Of a DNA stretch of 28,882 bases, positions 1 through 8,673 are shown piece after piece. Under the pieces are notes generated by a model. That model worked only from the letters and a program-made list of their open reading frames with translations. It was not told the DNA's origin and searched no databases. The stretch is taken from positions 1 through 28,882 of the forward strand of contig CAXXKZ010000003.1 of NCBI GenBank assembly GCA_963665545.2. The letters are read 5' to 3'. Both the position numbers and the translations under genes were made by a program. Source of the DNA: G963665545 sp963665545. GTDB lineage: Bacteria > Pseudomonadota > Gammaproteobacteria > Xanthomonadales > SZUA-36. The stretch's first letter is position 1. The number at the start of each line of letters is the position of its first letter.

Positions 1-3000
1 TCCGGCGCCCCCGGCGCCGTGCCGGCGGGAACGCGTGTCTTGGTCGCCAGCCTGGCCTACTCGGACCCGCGCTTTGTCCAAGCGGATCAGGACGGCAGCT
101 TCGACGCCGAGATCCCCACCGCGCCCGGCGATACGATTCAGATCCGCTACCTGGTCGAGCTCGGCAACCCGAACGTCGCACAAGATTTGGCCGGGACCGT
201 CCACTGGCCGGGCACGCTTGTCCGCGTCCCTCAGTCGGAGCCCGCGGGCGGTTTCGACCGCGCTTATTACGGTAACGTCGAGGGCGGCATCGTGCTCGGC
301 TTCGCCTCCGGCACCGTTTCCGAGACCCGCCTTGCCGTCGGCGAGACCACCCGCGTCACCGGGACCGTCGCCTTCGTGATTCCCGCCGGGGCCGAAGTGC
401 CCTCAGTGGAGAGCATCGGCGGCGAGTTGGTGGTGAGCCCGTTGTTCGACGCGGCCGGCAATCAGGTCGGCGCCGGCAGCGACTTCATCTCGCACCTGCT
501 CACCCCCACCGGACTCCCGATCGAGCGGAGCCTCCGTGGCGGCCAGGGCCTGGGTCCATTGCAGGTCACCGCCTTCGAGCACATTGGCGATCTGCTGAGC
601 GGTTCGTTCGATGCCAGCGCAGCCATCCCGGCGGGCCTGCCAGACGGCACCTACCTCCTCTTCGTGGGCTTCGCCCTCCCCCCCGAATTCAGCGCGCTGG
701 CATTTCCCATCCAGGACAGCGCCATCGCAATCACCCAACCCACGGGCGGCGCCGTCTCGGCGGCCATCGTTACCGTGGGCGACCCCGCCCCGCCTCGCCT
801 GGCCCTCATGCTGCTGACTGATAGCCCCAGCCAGGGCCAGCGGGGCACGGTCGCCCGAGCAGACGCCCAGCACATCGCTTTTGCCAACCACATCGCGACC
901 ACTGGCCGACGCCTCGTGATCCCCCCACGCGACCTCGGCAGCGGCGATTTGATCGCGTACCGCCTCGAGCCGTTCCTGCCCTTCGTCAGCCTCGGCGACC
1001 GCCGCCTCCCCCCGGAGCCCGCCATTCCGTTCGACCTGCCCGGTGGCAGCCTCACCGTCACCGTCATCACTCCCAGCGGTCGCAGAAAAGTGCGCGGCAC
1101 GCACACGATTCAGCAAGCCCGCACCGGTCAGGCATCCTCCAGCAGGGGTATCCTCTTGGACGAAGGTGGGCCTAACCCCGGCAGCGTCTTCCAACTCACT
1201 ACTCTCTCGGACGACTTCGCCTACCGGTTCCGCGAGTATGGGCGCTACGAGATCCGCCTCACTGGTTCTGTGCCAGACATCTGGGGCACCAGCTACTCCC
1301 TCGACTCCGTCTTCGACGTCTGGGTCGCCGAGACGCTCGACCTCGAAGCCTCGTCCCTGCCGTCCACGCCGTTTGAAGTCGGTGACAGCCTCCCCGCCAG
1401 CCTCACGGTCTTCCCCGGGGTGCCCGCCGCGATCGAGTGGGAGGTCACCGTGCATCCGATCGACGGCTCCGCCCCCGTGACCCGGACGATCAGCGGTACG
1501 GCCAACCGCTTCGGCTACTTCGCCGTGGCCGACGCCTTCTCCTTCGATGTTGCCGGCGAATACCTTGCCACAATCCACGCGTCGTACACGGACGCCGAGG
1601 GCAGGCTGTGGATGGCGACCCGCACCTGGGGCAGCGGCATCGCCACGCCGGACGGGGCCCTCATCGCCCATGGCCGTCGCGGGATCGATTCGCAGCCGAT
1701 CGAAGAACGCGCCGCCTGGTTCACCCGCGCATCTACCGGGATTCCTTCCCCGGGCGGTTCCCATTTCTCCTTCCCGTACCACTCGGGCGACATCCTCTGG
1801 TCGCTCGGCGATGATGCGACGCAGATTCGCGTCTCCGTCCAGGACACCGTTGGCGTGATCGAGGCACTCATTGTAGACCGCTTTGACCGGACCAAATTCG
1901 AGGACGACGCCGAGCAGCGCGTCGCCCTCGCCGAGCTTCCGCTGCTGATCAGCACCTCCACGGGGCTGGACCCAACCATCGATCCCGCCGCGATCGATCA
2001 ATGGTCGTACGCCTACCGGGCTGTCGAGCGCCCGGGGATTCGAGTCCGTGAAACGATCGGAGCCGATCTCACGATTTCCCCTTACTGGCGCTTTGGAGAT
2101 CCGTATCTGCTGCAGCATGGCATGGGAGCATTGGGCGAACTCCCCAATGACCTCAAATGGCAGTTCGCCGCCGCCATCTTTAAACGGCACGACCTGGGCA
2201 TCGGTGAAGTCGCAATCTATGCCTCCCAATGGGTGGAGATCCCGGGCTCGGATGCGATCGGATCGCGCATCTTTCCGCCCTTCCAGGGCGCGGCTGGCGG
2301 GCCGTCGGGCGGGCCGATCATGACGCTAAAGGGCGAGGAGATCGACCTCTTCATCCTGCCCACGACGATCCACCCTGGCGCCGTCCTGGAGCTGGGTGAC
2401 CGCTTCGTCTTTGCGGGCCAGGTTGGCCCGCCGCTCGCCTCGAAGGTGACTTATTCCGTCACCAGCCCCAGCGGCGCTACCTTCGGGGGCACCGGTACCG
2501 CCAACGCCATCGGCTACTACGCCGATCCCGGCGGGGGCTTCGCCGTGGACGAGCCGGGCATCTGGACCGTCCAGGTCGACGTCCTCCACGATGGCGACAC
2601 CTCCGCCGGCCCTGTCGCGCAGCCATTCCCCACCGGGGGCGTGCTCGGCTCCGACGGTGGGAGCTATCGTTTCTTCGTCGTGGGCCCTGCCGCGCCCACC
2701 CTGAACGCAGGACTCGATTACTTCAACATCGCGGACTTGGGGCTGGACGACGGCGAGATCGATCCGATCCGCTTCTTCCTGGAGGTCCCCCAGGGGTGGA
2801 CCGACGTAGAGGCCGACTTCGTGATCCGCATGCCAGGCTTCATCCTTGAAACAGGGCAGACCACCCCGGCCAACGGCATGGTCGAAGTGGTCTACGACCC
2901 GGTGCTTCTCAATTCCGATTTCCCCAATATCGATCTCAGCCGGCGCCAAAACGTGGAACCGGGCCTCGCCGACGAAGTCATCGTCACCGTCTACCTGTCA

Positions 3001-3921
3001 GGCCGGGACGGCTCGGGCGCCCCCGTCCAGGCGGCTAAAATGCTCACCCTCGTTGGCGAGGACATCTACGACATGAGTGACGATCATGGTGCGGCCGTAT
3101 TCAACATCAACGCCGGCCATGCCGGTGCCTGGTTCAATACTGCAACCGCGGGACAGGGCCAGTTGATTGATGTGGAACCTGACAGTCAGTTCATGTTTAT
3201 CTCCTGGTTTACCTATACCGATGCCGCTTCCGCCAACCCCTTTGAGCAGCGCTGGCTCACCGCCCAGGGCAATTACAGCGGCAACACCGCCGAACTGCCC
3301 CTGTTTGAAACCCTCGGTGGCAAATTTGATGACCCCCAGGAGGTGGCCTTCAGCCAGATTGGCGAAGTCACTCTGAGCTTCAGTGACTGTGGCCAGGGCC
3401 AGATGACCTACACTATTGATGATGAAGAACTGCAGGGCACCTTTCCCCTGATCCGGTTGATCCCCGGTTCCGATAATGTCTGTGAAGAGCGCAATGGGAG
3501 TAATACTCAGGCGGTGGACATCAACGCCGGCATGGACGGCGCCTGGTTTGACCCCGACACCCCGGGCCAGGGCTTTTTTATTGACGCCCACCCCGATCCG
3601 GAGGGGGGTAATTTTATCTTTGTCTCCTGGTTTACCTACGGCGAGGACACCGCCTCCGGACAACGTTGGCTGACCGCGCAAGGTAGTTTTGCGGGTTCCA
3701 TCGCCGAGATTGATGTGTTCGAGACAACTGGAGGTAGTTTTGATGACCCTCAAGCCACCAGCACAACCAATGTGGGCACCATGAGCCTGGACTTCACCGA
3801 TTGCAGCAATGCGTTATTGACCTATGCACTGACGGATAGCGGTGCAGAGGGCGATATTGCCATCACCCGGGTGATTCCCGGGGGACAGGCACTTTGTGAG
3901 GAGTTGGCGGGGGCAGACTGA
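1..3921 (+). CDS. Large secreted-type protein, 5'-truncated, with two C-terminal shared domains
   Basis: The frame is open from base 1 with no stop, so the gene probably begins outside the window; the GTG at 19 is only the first possible internal start. At least 1306 codons remain. I do not recognise the body (to about base 3070); it is rich in Gly, Pro, Ser, Thr and beta-type sequence, with stretches like Ig-like or carboxypeptidase-regulatory folds, for example around bases 2380-2680. No enzyme motif is visible. From about 3103 two tandem copies of a ~135-residue domain follow, each with INAG, AWF, GQG, SWFTY, RWLTAQG, GG-FDDPQ, a DC pair and a final CEE. This domain recurs in two other genes here. 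Base composition drops sharply at about 3060, from very GC-rich codons to ordinary ones, which suggests a gene fusion or transfer. Likely exported, but the signal peptide is not in view. Confidence 0.8.
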   Translation, partial: SGAPGAVPAGTRVLVASLAYSDPRFVQADQDGSFDAEIPTAPGDTIQIRYLVELGNPNVAQDLAGTVHWPGTLVRVPQSEPAGGFDRAYYGNVEGGIVLGFASGTVSETRLAVGETTRVTGTVAFVIPAGAEVPSVESIGGELVVSPLFDAAGNQVGAGSDFISHLLTPTGLPIERSLRGGQGLGPLQVTAFEHIGDLLSGSFDASAAIPAGLPDGTYLLFVGFALPPEFSALAFPIQDSAIAITQPTGGAVSAAIVTVGDPAPPRLALMLLTDSPSQGQRGTVARADAQHIAFANHIATTGRRLVIPPRDLGSGDLIAYRLEPFLPFVSLGDRRLPPEPAIPFDLPGGSLTVTVITPSGRRKVRGTHTIQQARTGQASSSRGILLDEGGPNPGSVFQLTTLSDDFAYRFREYGRYEIRLTGSVPDIWGTSYSLDSVFDVWVAETLDLEASSLPSTPFEVGDSLPASLTVFPGVPAAIEWEVTVHPIDGSAPVTRTISGTANRFGYFAVADAFSFDVAGEYLATIHASYTDAEGRLWMATRTWGSGIATPDGALIAHGRRGIDSQPIEERAAWFTRASTGIPSPGGSHFSFPYHSGDILWSLGDDATQIRVSVQDTVGVIEALIVDRFDRTKFEDDAEQRVALAELPLLISTSTGLDPTIDPAAIDQWSYAYRAVERPGIRVRETIGADLTISPYWRFGDPYLLQHGMGALGELPNDLKWQFAAAIFKRHDLGIGEVAIYASQWVEIPGSDAIGSRIFPPFQGAAGGPSGGPIMTLKGEEIDLFILPTTIHPGAVLELGDRFVFAGQVGPPLASKVTYSVTSPSGATFGGTGTANAIGYYADPGGGFAVDEPGIWTVQVDVLHDGDTSAGPVAQPFPTGGVLGSDGGSYRFFVVGPAAPTLNAGLDYFNIADLGLDDGEIDPIRFFLEVPQGWTDVEADFVIRMPGFILETGQTTPANGMVEVVYDPVLLNSDFPNIDLSRRQNVEPGLADEVIVTVYLSGRDGSGAPVQAAKMLTLVGEDIYDMSDDHGAAVFNINAGHAGAWFNTATAGQGQLIDVEPDSQFMFISWFTYTDAASANPFEQRWLTAQGNYSGNTAELPLFETLGGKFDDPQEVAFSQIGEVTLSFSDCGQGQMTYTIDDEELQGTFPLIRLIPGSDNVCEERNGSNTQAVDINAGMDGAWFDPDTPGQGFFIDAHPDPEGGNFIFVSWFTYGEDTASGQRWLTAQGSFAGSIAEIDVFETTGGSFDDPQATSTTNVGTMSLDFTDCSNALLTYALTDSGAEGDIAITRVIPGGQALCEELAGAD
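3103..3918 (+). repeat. Tandem pair of a ~135-residue shared C-terminal domain
   Basis: Copy 1 covers about 3103-3498 and copy 2 about 3517-3918. In both the order of conserved blocks is INAG, AWF, GQG, SWFTY, RWLTAQG, GG-FDDPQ, DC, TY and RxIPG followed by CEE. The two cysteines per copy could form a disulfide outside the cell. Single copies end the cupredoxin protein (about 3948-4380, minus strand) and the FG-GAP protein (about 20085-20513, plus strand). The latter two are closer to each other, sharing DTERPPQ and LLGEPGHRWLTA, than to this pair. I cannot name the family. Confidence 0.75.
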
Positions 3922-3944
3922 TTGTCTGGGCTGGTACTGCTGGC

Positions 3945-4778
3945 TTACTGCGCTTGGGCTGCCTCGCAGGCCGCCACATTGTCGTCTACGATACGCTGGA
4001 TGGGTATATCGCCCGAGAGTCCCAGTGAAGGTATGTCGTACGTGAGGACACCCTCCTCGCAACTGCTCCAGGTGATCCAGATGGTCGCGCCTTCGAGCTG
4101 TTCCGTAGTTACCTCAGGCTCACCCGAATCGAAGATCATGCCGCTGGACAAAAATACATCCAGTAGGGCGGAATCGCCGTCATAGGGCCCCAATGCGGTG
4201 AGCCAACGGTGGCCGGGTTCACCCAAAAGCGCAGTGACGTCCTGCGGCGGACGCTCCGTGTCATAGGTAAACCAGGCCAGGAAAACCAACTTCTGGTCTT
4301 CCCAGACAATGATGAAGAAACCCTGTCCGGAAGTATCCGGGAAGAACCATGCATCGCTCATGGCGGCGTTGATCAGCACTACCTGTTCCTCCACTCCCTG
4401 GACGGTGATGCGGCCATTCATAAAGTCGTTGAGGTCCTTTCCCGGTGTACTGTGAGCCGCACAGTGGTAAAGAATTTCACCCGGCTCGTCAAACGTCTTC
4501 TGAAAGGTCCAGTCGTCATCTGGTTCACCCGATGAAAAGGACTGGTCATCGGCTGACACGGTGTGCAAAACCGGTATACAGCCACCATAAGGCCCGCAGC
4601 CACCCGATTGTGGTGGATCCGTCCATACCACGGTATCGCCAGGGTTAATGACAAGATCATTGGGTTCAAAGAACGTGCCTCTTACAGACACCTCGTAAGT
4701 TTCGGCATGCGTCATGCGCGGAAATACAGCGAGCAAGCAAATCGCAGCAACGATGGATATATGTTTCATGTCCGACAT
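3945..4778 (-). CDS. Cupredoxin (plastocyanin-like) protein with shared C-terminal domain
   Basis: 277 residues. Residues 1-25 form a signal peptide ending in an Ala-containing site (THA before ETY), so the protein is exported. Residues about 27-128 are a cupredoxin fold. Likely type 1 copper ligands are His72, Cys106, His109 and Met120, in the usual order with a YHC...H...M C-terminal loop. An extra CGPYGGC loop (Cys61, Cys67) may form a disulfide. Residues about 137-277 are the same domain found at the end of the 1-3921 and 18450-20516 proteins. Role inferred: a periplasmic or surface copper protein for electron transfer or copper binding, fixed or targeted by its tail. The gene converges on its left neighbour with a 23-base gap. 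Start chosen at the first ATG (MSD); a second ATG three codons in would also preserve the signal peptide. Confidence 0.85.
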   Translation of the reverse strand: MSDMKHISIVAAICLLAVFPRMTHAETYEVSVRGTFFEPNDLVINPGDTVVWTDPPQSGGCGPYGGCIPVLHTVSADDQSFSSGEPDDDWTFQKTFDEPGEILYHCAAHSTPGKDLNDFMNGRITVQGVEEQVVLINAAMSDAWFFPDTSGQGFFIIVWEDQKLVFLAWFTYDTERPPQDVTALLGEPGHRWLTALGPYDGDSALLDVFLSSGMIFDSGEPEVTTEQLEGATIWITWSSCEEGVLTYDIPSLGLSGDIPIQRIVDDNVAACEAAQAQ

Positions 4779-5031
4779 ATTCTTGCGAGCACCTCAATCG
4801 AAAAGCAATTGGGGAACAATACCCTCAAGACCGGCAAATGCTCCGATCGATTACAGCCGTCATTATACTGGCACTGCGTCGCTATAATCAAATCACGAAA
4901 CGTCAGCGTATTACTGTAGTTTGCTTTAAGCAGCGTGGAGTTGTATTTCGTCCCGCCACTGAACCAACTCACGATGTTCCCGGCGCCAGGTACAGATAAC
5001 ATGTGTTCAAGATCAGATATTATTAATCCAG

Positions 5032-5412
5032 ATGAATAGAAATACGCAGGACCATTTTGCCCAATCACCAGACTATGACAATTGGGTAAAAACTGTGTGG
5101 CACGTGGTCAACGGTATACCTCGCGGCCACGTGCTGACCTATGGAGAAGTGGCTCGCCTGGCCGGTATGAGCCGTGCCGCCCGCAGGGTTAGCCAGGCTT
5201 TGCGCCGGGCGCCCCGCAGCATGAATTTACCCTGGCACCGGGTGATCAACGCCCAGGGGAAAATTTCGATCCCACGAGACAGCCCCAGCCATCAGCGCCA
5301 GAAAGAATTGCTGGAACGCGAAGGCGTGGTGTTCCTGAACGGAAAAATCGACCTGGGGCGTTTTGGTTACCAGGGCGCACTGGACCAACTTTTGTGGGGA
5401 GAGCCCCAGTGA
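5032..5412 (+). CDS. atl: Alkyltransferase-like protein (ATL, MGMT family without active cysteine)
   Basis: 126 residues, all one MGMT C-terminal DNA-binding domain (helix-turn-helix with YGEVARLAG, then RAARRVSQALRRAP). The active-site PCHR of O6-methylguanine-DNA methyltransferase is replaced by PWHR at residues 67-70, followed by VINAQGKIS. By family knowledge such ATL proteins bind O6-alkylguanine in DNA without removing the alkyl group and hand the lesion to nucleotide excision repair. The protein therefore should not itself be a methyltransferase. It is somewhat longer than typical ATLs (about 100-110 residues) because of short extensions at both ends. It stands alone between oppositely oriented genes. 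A TATTAT lies about 15 bases before the ATG, but no clear Shine-Dalgarno is visible. Confidence 0.9.
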   Translation: MNRNTQDHFAQSPDYDNWVKTVWHVVNGIPRGHVLTYGEVARLAGMSRAARRVSQALRRAPRSMNLPWHRVINAQGKISIPRDSPSHQRQKELLEREGVVFLNGKIDLGRFGYQGALDQLLWGEPQ

Positions 5413-5429
5413 GTGAACTCAAAGCAGCT

Positions 5430-6260
5430 CTATAGCAGCGCCTCTGCGTGGTGACGCAGGTGATCCTCGATAAAGGTCGCGATGAAGTAATAGCTGTGGT
5501 CGTAGCCTTCGTGCATGCGCAGTTTCAGGGGGTAGTGGTTGGCGATGCAGGCCTGTTCAAGTGCCCCAGGTTTTAGCTGATCGGTCAGAAATTCATCACT
5601 GGTACCCTGGTCGATCAGCAGAGGTAGTTTTTCTTCGGCGGCGCCGATGAGCAGCGTTGCGTCATACTGAATCCAATCGTTTCGGTCCTCACCCAGGTAG
5701 TTGCCAAAGGCTTTCCGGCCCCAGGCACAGTCCGAGGGGTGACAGATCGGGGCGAAAGCCGATACCGACCGGTACTTGCCGGGATTCCTGAGGTAGCACA
5801 CCAGAGCGCCATGTCCCCCCATGGAGTGGCCGCTGATCCCACATCGTTGATTGACCGGGAAGTGCTCCCCGACCAGTTCAGGCAATTCCAGCGTCACGTA
5901 GTCGAACATATTGTAGTTGGCCGACCACGGTTCCTGGGTGGCATTGACATAGAAACCGGCGCCGGACCCGAAGTCGTAGCCGTCGAGCTCGCCGGGGAAA
6001 TCGGTGCCACGCGGACTGGTGTCCGGGCACACGATGGCCAGTCCGAGTTCGGCGGCCACGCGCAATGCGCCGGATTTGATCATGAAATTCTCGTCCGTAC
6101 AGGTCAGGCCGGAAAGCCAGTAAAGTACCGGCACAGGCTGCTGTTTAGCCTGTGGCGGTATAAAGATCCCGAAAATCATGTCGCAGTCGCAGGATTTTGA
6201 GCGATGTTTTATCCTCAGCAATTCACCGCCAAAAGAAGTGCTGGTGGAAATTGTTTCCAT
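5430..6260 (-). CDS. fghA: S-formylglutathione hydrolase
   Basis: 276 residues, the normal size for this esterase D-type alpha/beta hydrolase. It hydrolyses S-formylglutathione to glutathione and formate, the second step of glutathione-dependent formaldehyde oxidation in the cytoplasm. Visible marks are YWLSGLTCTDENF (about residues 48-60), the nucleophile elbow GHSMGG with Ser146, the acid Asp222 in GTSDEFL, and His255 in GYDHSYYF. It starts 3 bases after the stop of the upstream dehydrogenase gene with no clear Shine-Dalgarno, so translation is probably coupled. The pairing with the dehydrogenase confirms its role. Confidence 0.96.
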   Translation of the reverse strand: METISTSTSFGGELLRIKHRSKSCDCDMIFGIFIPPQAKQQPVPVLYWLSGLTCTDENFMIKSGALRVAAELGLAIVCPDTSPRGTDFPGELDGYDFGSGAGFYVNATQEPWSANYNMFDYVTLELPELVGEHFPVNQRCGISGHSMGGHGALVCYLRNPGKYRSVSAFAPICHPSDCAWGRKAFGNYLGEDRNDWIQYDATLLIGAAEEKLPLLIDQGTSDEFLTDQLKPGALEQACIANHYPLKLRMHEGYDHSYYFIATFIEDHLRHHAEALL

Positions 6261-6263
6261 CGA

Positions 6264-7373
6264 TCAGTAAACAATTACGGAGCGGATGCTCTGGCCGCTG
6301 TGCATCAGGTCGAATGCCTCGTTGATGTCTTCAAGGCCCATGGTATGGGTGACCATGTCATCGATGTTGATTTCACCATTCAGGTATTTATTCACGTAGC
6401 CTGGCAGTTCAGTGCGGCCGCGTACGCCGCCAAATGCAGTGCCCCTCCAGACCCGTCCGGTCACCAGTTGGAAGGGGCGCGTACTGATTTCCTGTCCGGC
6501 GCCGGCCACACCGATTATCACGGATTCACCCCAGCCTTTGTGGCAGCATTCGAGTGCTGAGCGCATCACCTCTACGTTGCCGATGCATTCGAAAGAATAG
6601 TCTGCACCGCCGTCCGTCAGGTCGACGATCACATTCTGGATGGGCTGATCGTAATCCTTCGGATTGATGAAATCGGTGGCGCCCAGCATACGGGCCATTG
6701 CGAATTTGTCGGGGTTGATGTCGACACACACAATCCGCCCGGCGCCTGACATCACGGCGCCCTGGACCACGCTGAGCCCAATGCCGCCGAGCCCGAACAC
6801 GACGATGGTGGAACCAGGTTCCGCCTTGGCCGTATTCAGCACCGCGCCAATACCGGTGGTAATGCCGCAACCCAGCAGGCAGACCTTGTCCAGTGGTGCC
6901 TCCTGGTTGATCTTCGCAATCGCGATTTCCGGCACTACGGTGTACTCGGAGAAGGTCGAGGTGCCCATGTAGTGATAAATCGTCTGACCGTTCATTGAAA
7001 ACCGGCTGCTGCCGTCCGGCATCAGGCCCTGTCCCTGGGTGGCACGGATGGCCTGGCACAGATTGGTCTTGCCGGATTTGCAATAACTGCATTCACCACA
7101 CTCGGGTGTGTACAGCGGTATGACGTGATCGCCGGCTTGCACGCTGGCGACACCGGCGCCGACTTCTTCGACAATGGCGCCACCCTCATGACCGAGAATT
7201 GAAGGGAAGATTCCTTCCGGGTCTGCACCGGTCAGGGTGAATGCATCCGTATGGCAAACGCCGGTAGCTACGACCCGTATCAGGACCTCACCTTCTTTGG
7301 GGCCTTGTACGTCGACTTCTTCAATTACCAACGGCTTACCCGCTTCCCAGGCAACTGCTGCTCTCGATTTCAT
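6264..7373 (-). CDS. frmA: S-(hydroxymethyl)glutathione dehydrogenase / class III alcohol dehydrogenase
   Basis: 369 residues, full length. It oxidises the spontaneous adduct of formaldehyde and glutathione to S-formylglutathione with NAD+. The catalytic zinc site shows Cys40 (GVCHTDA) and His62-Glu63 (GHEGG). The structural zinc site shows the four cysteines 92, 95, 98 and 106 (ECGECSYCKSGKTNLC). The Rossmann motif GLGGIGLSVVQGA follows near residue 195. Conserved class III pieces include TQGQGLMPDG and RTELPGYV. The start ATG has a good GAGG Shine-Dalgarno 6 bases upstream. It is followed directly by the hydrolase gene, forming a formaldehyde detoxification pair. It could also act on S-nitrosoglutathione, as other class III enzymes do. 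Confidence 0.97.
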   Translation of the reverse strand: MKSRAAVAWEAGKPLVIEEVDVQGPKEGEVLIRVVATGVCHTDAFTLTGADPEGIFPSILGHEGGAIVEEVGAGVASVQAGDHVIPLYTPECGECSYCKSGKTNLCQAIRATQGQGLMPDGSSRFSMNGQTIYHYMGTSTFSEYTVVPEIAIAKINQEAPLDKVCLLGCGITTGIGAVLNTAKAEPGSTIVVFGLGGIGLSVVQGAVMSGAGRIVCVDINPDKFAMARMLGATDFINPKDYDQPIQNVIVDLTDGGADYSFECIGNVEVMRSALECCHKGWGESVIIGVAGAGQEISTRPFQLVTGRVWRGTAFGGVRGRTELPGYVNKYLNGEINIDDMVTHTMGLEDINEAFDLMHSGQSIRSVIVY

Positions 7374-7395
7374 AAATTTCCTCAGGGTTTGTTAA

Positions 7396-8208
7396 TCAGG
7401 ATACCTGGTGCAGGTGCACATCGGACTGTGGGTACGGCATGTTAAGGCCGGCCGCGTCGAACTCTACCTTGGCCTGCTCCAACAGGTCTCCCTTGACAGT
7501 CCAGTAGTCGGCGGTTTTTACCCAGGGGCGAACGGCGAAGTCCACACTGCTGTCGCCCAGGTTCACAACGAACACCTTCAACGACGGATCATCGAGGACC
7601 TTGGGGTGGTTTTCGCACAAGCGGGTCAGCACCGCCCGTGCCAGCTTGAGGTCATCGTCGTAACCGATGCCGAACACCATGTCCACGCGGCGCATTTCCA
7701 TGGCGCTGTAGTTGGTTATTGTATCGGCATTGATCAGGCCGTTGGGAATGATAATTTGCTTGTTGTCGGGTGTGGTCAGGATGGTGCTGAATATTCGCAC
7801 TTCATCCACCGTGCCGGCAACACCGGCCACCTCGACATAATCACCTTTATCAAAGGGCCGGAACATGATCAGCATCACGCCTGCGGCAAGATTACCCAGT
7901 GAGTCCTTCATCGCCAGGCCGATAGCCAAACCGGCGGCGCCGACGATGGCAAACAGGGAAGTGACCGGCAATCCCAGCTTATCCAGTGCGGCCAGTATTA
8001 CCGCAATCAGCAGGACCGCGTAAATGATATTGGTGAGAAATTGGTTCAGGGTTTCGTCGACTTCCCGGGCTTTCATCAAGCGGCCGATGGTCTTTGTAAT
8101 TTTTTTCGCGACCCATTTACCGATGATGTAAATCAAGAGCGCGAGAACCAGCTTACCCGCCCCTGCGGTCAGCATTGGCATCAAGTCCCAATTACTGAAA
8201 ATTTCCAT
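7396..8208 (-). CDS. mscS: Small-conductance mechanosensitive channel, MscS family
   Basis: 270 residues from the ATG at 8208. That start has GGAGG five bases upstream; a TTG four codons earlier would overlap this site and is unlikely. There are three membrane helices: about residues 12-35 (AGAGKLVLALLIYIIGKWV), about 55-78, and the pore-lining TM3 with GAAGLAIGLAMKDSLGNLAAG. After TM3 come the MscS beta domain (RPFDKGDYVEVAGVAGTV, TPDNKQIIIPNGLI) and an alpha/beta C-terminal cage. Length is close to E. coli MscS. By family it opens on membrane tension and protects the inner membrane against hypo-osmotic shock. It lies in a same-strand run of genes; no functional link with the formaldehyde genes is evident. 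Confidence 0.94.
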   Translation of the reverse strand: MEIFSNWDLMPMLTAGAGKLVLALLIYIIGKWVAKKITKTIGRLMKAREVDETLNQFLTNIIYAVLLIAVILAALDKLGLPVTSLFAIVGAAGLAIGLAMKDSLGNLAAGVMLIMFRPFDKGDYVEVAGVAGTVDEVRIFSTILTTPDNKQIIIPNGLINADTITNYSAMEMRRVDMVFGIGYDDDLKLARAVLTRLCENHPKVLDDPSLKVFVVNLGDSSVDFAVRPWVKTADYWTVKGDLLEQAKVEFDAAGLNMPYPQSDVHLHQVS

Positions 8209-8236
8209 GATGACCTCCAAGATTTAATGGTATTGG

Positions 8237-8644
8237 TTATGCAATGTCCCTGTCCGGCTCAAGAATCTGTTCCATCTGGTCAGCCATTTGCGCCACGTGC
8301 TTGATGGTGTAATCCAGTTCCTCATCGCCGAGAAAAACATAGGGCAGGTTTTCACACATCTTGATGTACGGCACACCGTCGAGATCTCCGACCGCAAGAT
8401 AGCCAGCCCGCAAGGTCAGGTTCATGCGCAGACATTTTTCTGCTGAAAGGTCCGCAAGCGGCACCACCGGTGTCTCGACCCGCAGAACCCTGCGCCCATC
8501 ATCGGTTTTCAGTTCGGCTAGGAAAACGCTCTGGCGCCGTTCCCCGTCACCAATCCGGCAGTCAAAGCTGATGATGAAGGGTTCATCGATCCTGAGCTTG
8601 TGCGATTCGAGGATGTGGTTGCGAACTTCGGCAAACGTCTCCAT
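8237..8644 (-). CDS. Small conserved-looking protein of unknown function
   Basis: 135 residues, acidic, soluble, with no signal peptide or membrane helix. The start ATG has AAGGAG six bases upstream, so it is a real translated gene. The pattern of alternating strands in the middle and a C-terminal helix (TIKHVAQMADQMEQIL) loosely recalls the CesT/YbjN type of small alpha/beta fold, but this is only a shape impression. It sits 28 bases upstream of mscS and 29 bases downstream of the dehydrogenase gene, suggesting cotranscription. No function is assigned. Confidence 0.8.
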   Translation of the reverse strand: METFAEVRNHILESHKLRIDEPFIISFDCRIGDGERRQSVFLAELKTDDGRRVLRVETPVVPLADLSAEKCLRMNLTLRAGYLAVGDLDGVPYIKMCENLPYVFLGDEELDYTIKHVAQMADQMEQILEPDRDIA

Positions 8645-8673
8645 CTGACTCTCCTTGTTATTTTTGCACCCCC

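Noticed and set aside
403..2229. Long minus-strand open frame opposite the first gene
   Set aside because: It is antisense to a very GC-rich gene, where stops are rare. The product is low-complexity Gly/Arg/Glu/Asp text with no family features.
2998..3753. Minus-strand frame of 251 codons
   Set aside because: It is the mirror of the two shared domains on the plus strand, which are clearly protein-conserved.
4766..5068. Minus-strand frame of 100 codons between the cupredoxin and ATL genes
   Set aside because: It overlaps both neighbours, has no clear ribosome site and no recognisable pattern.
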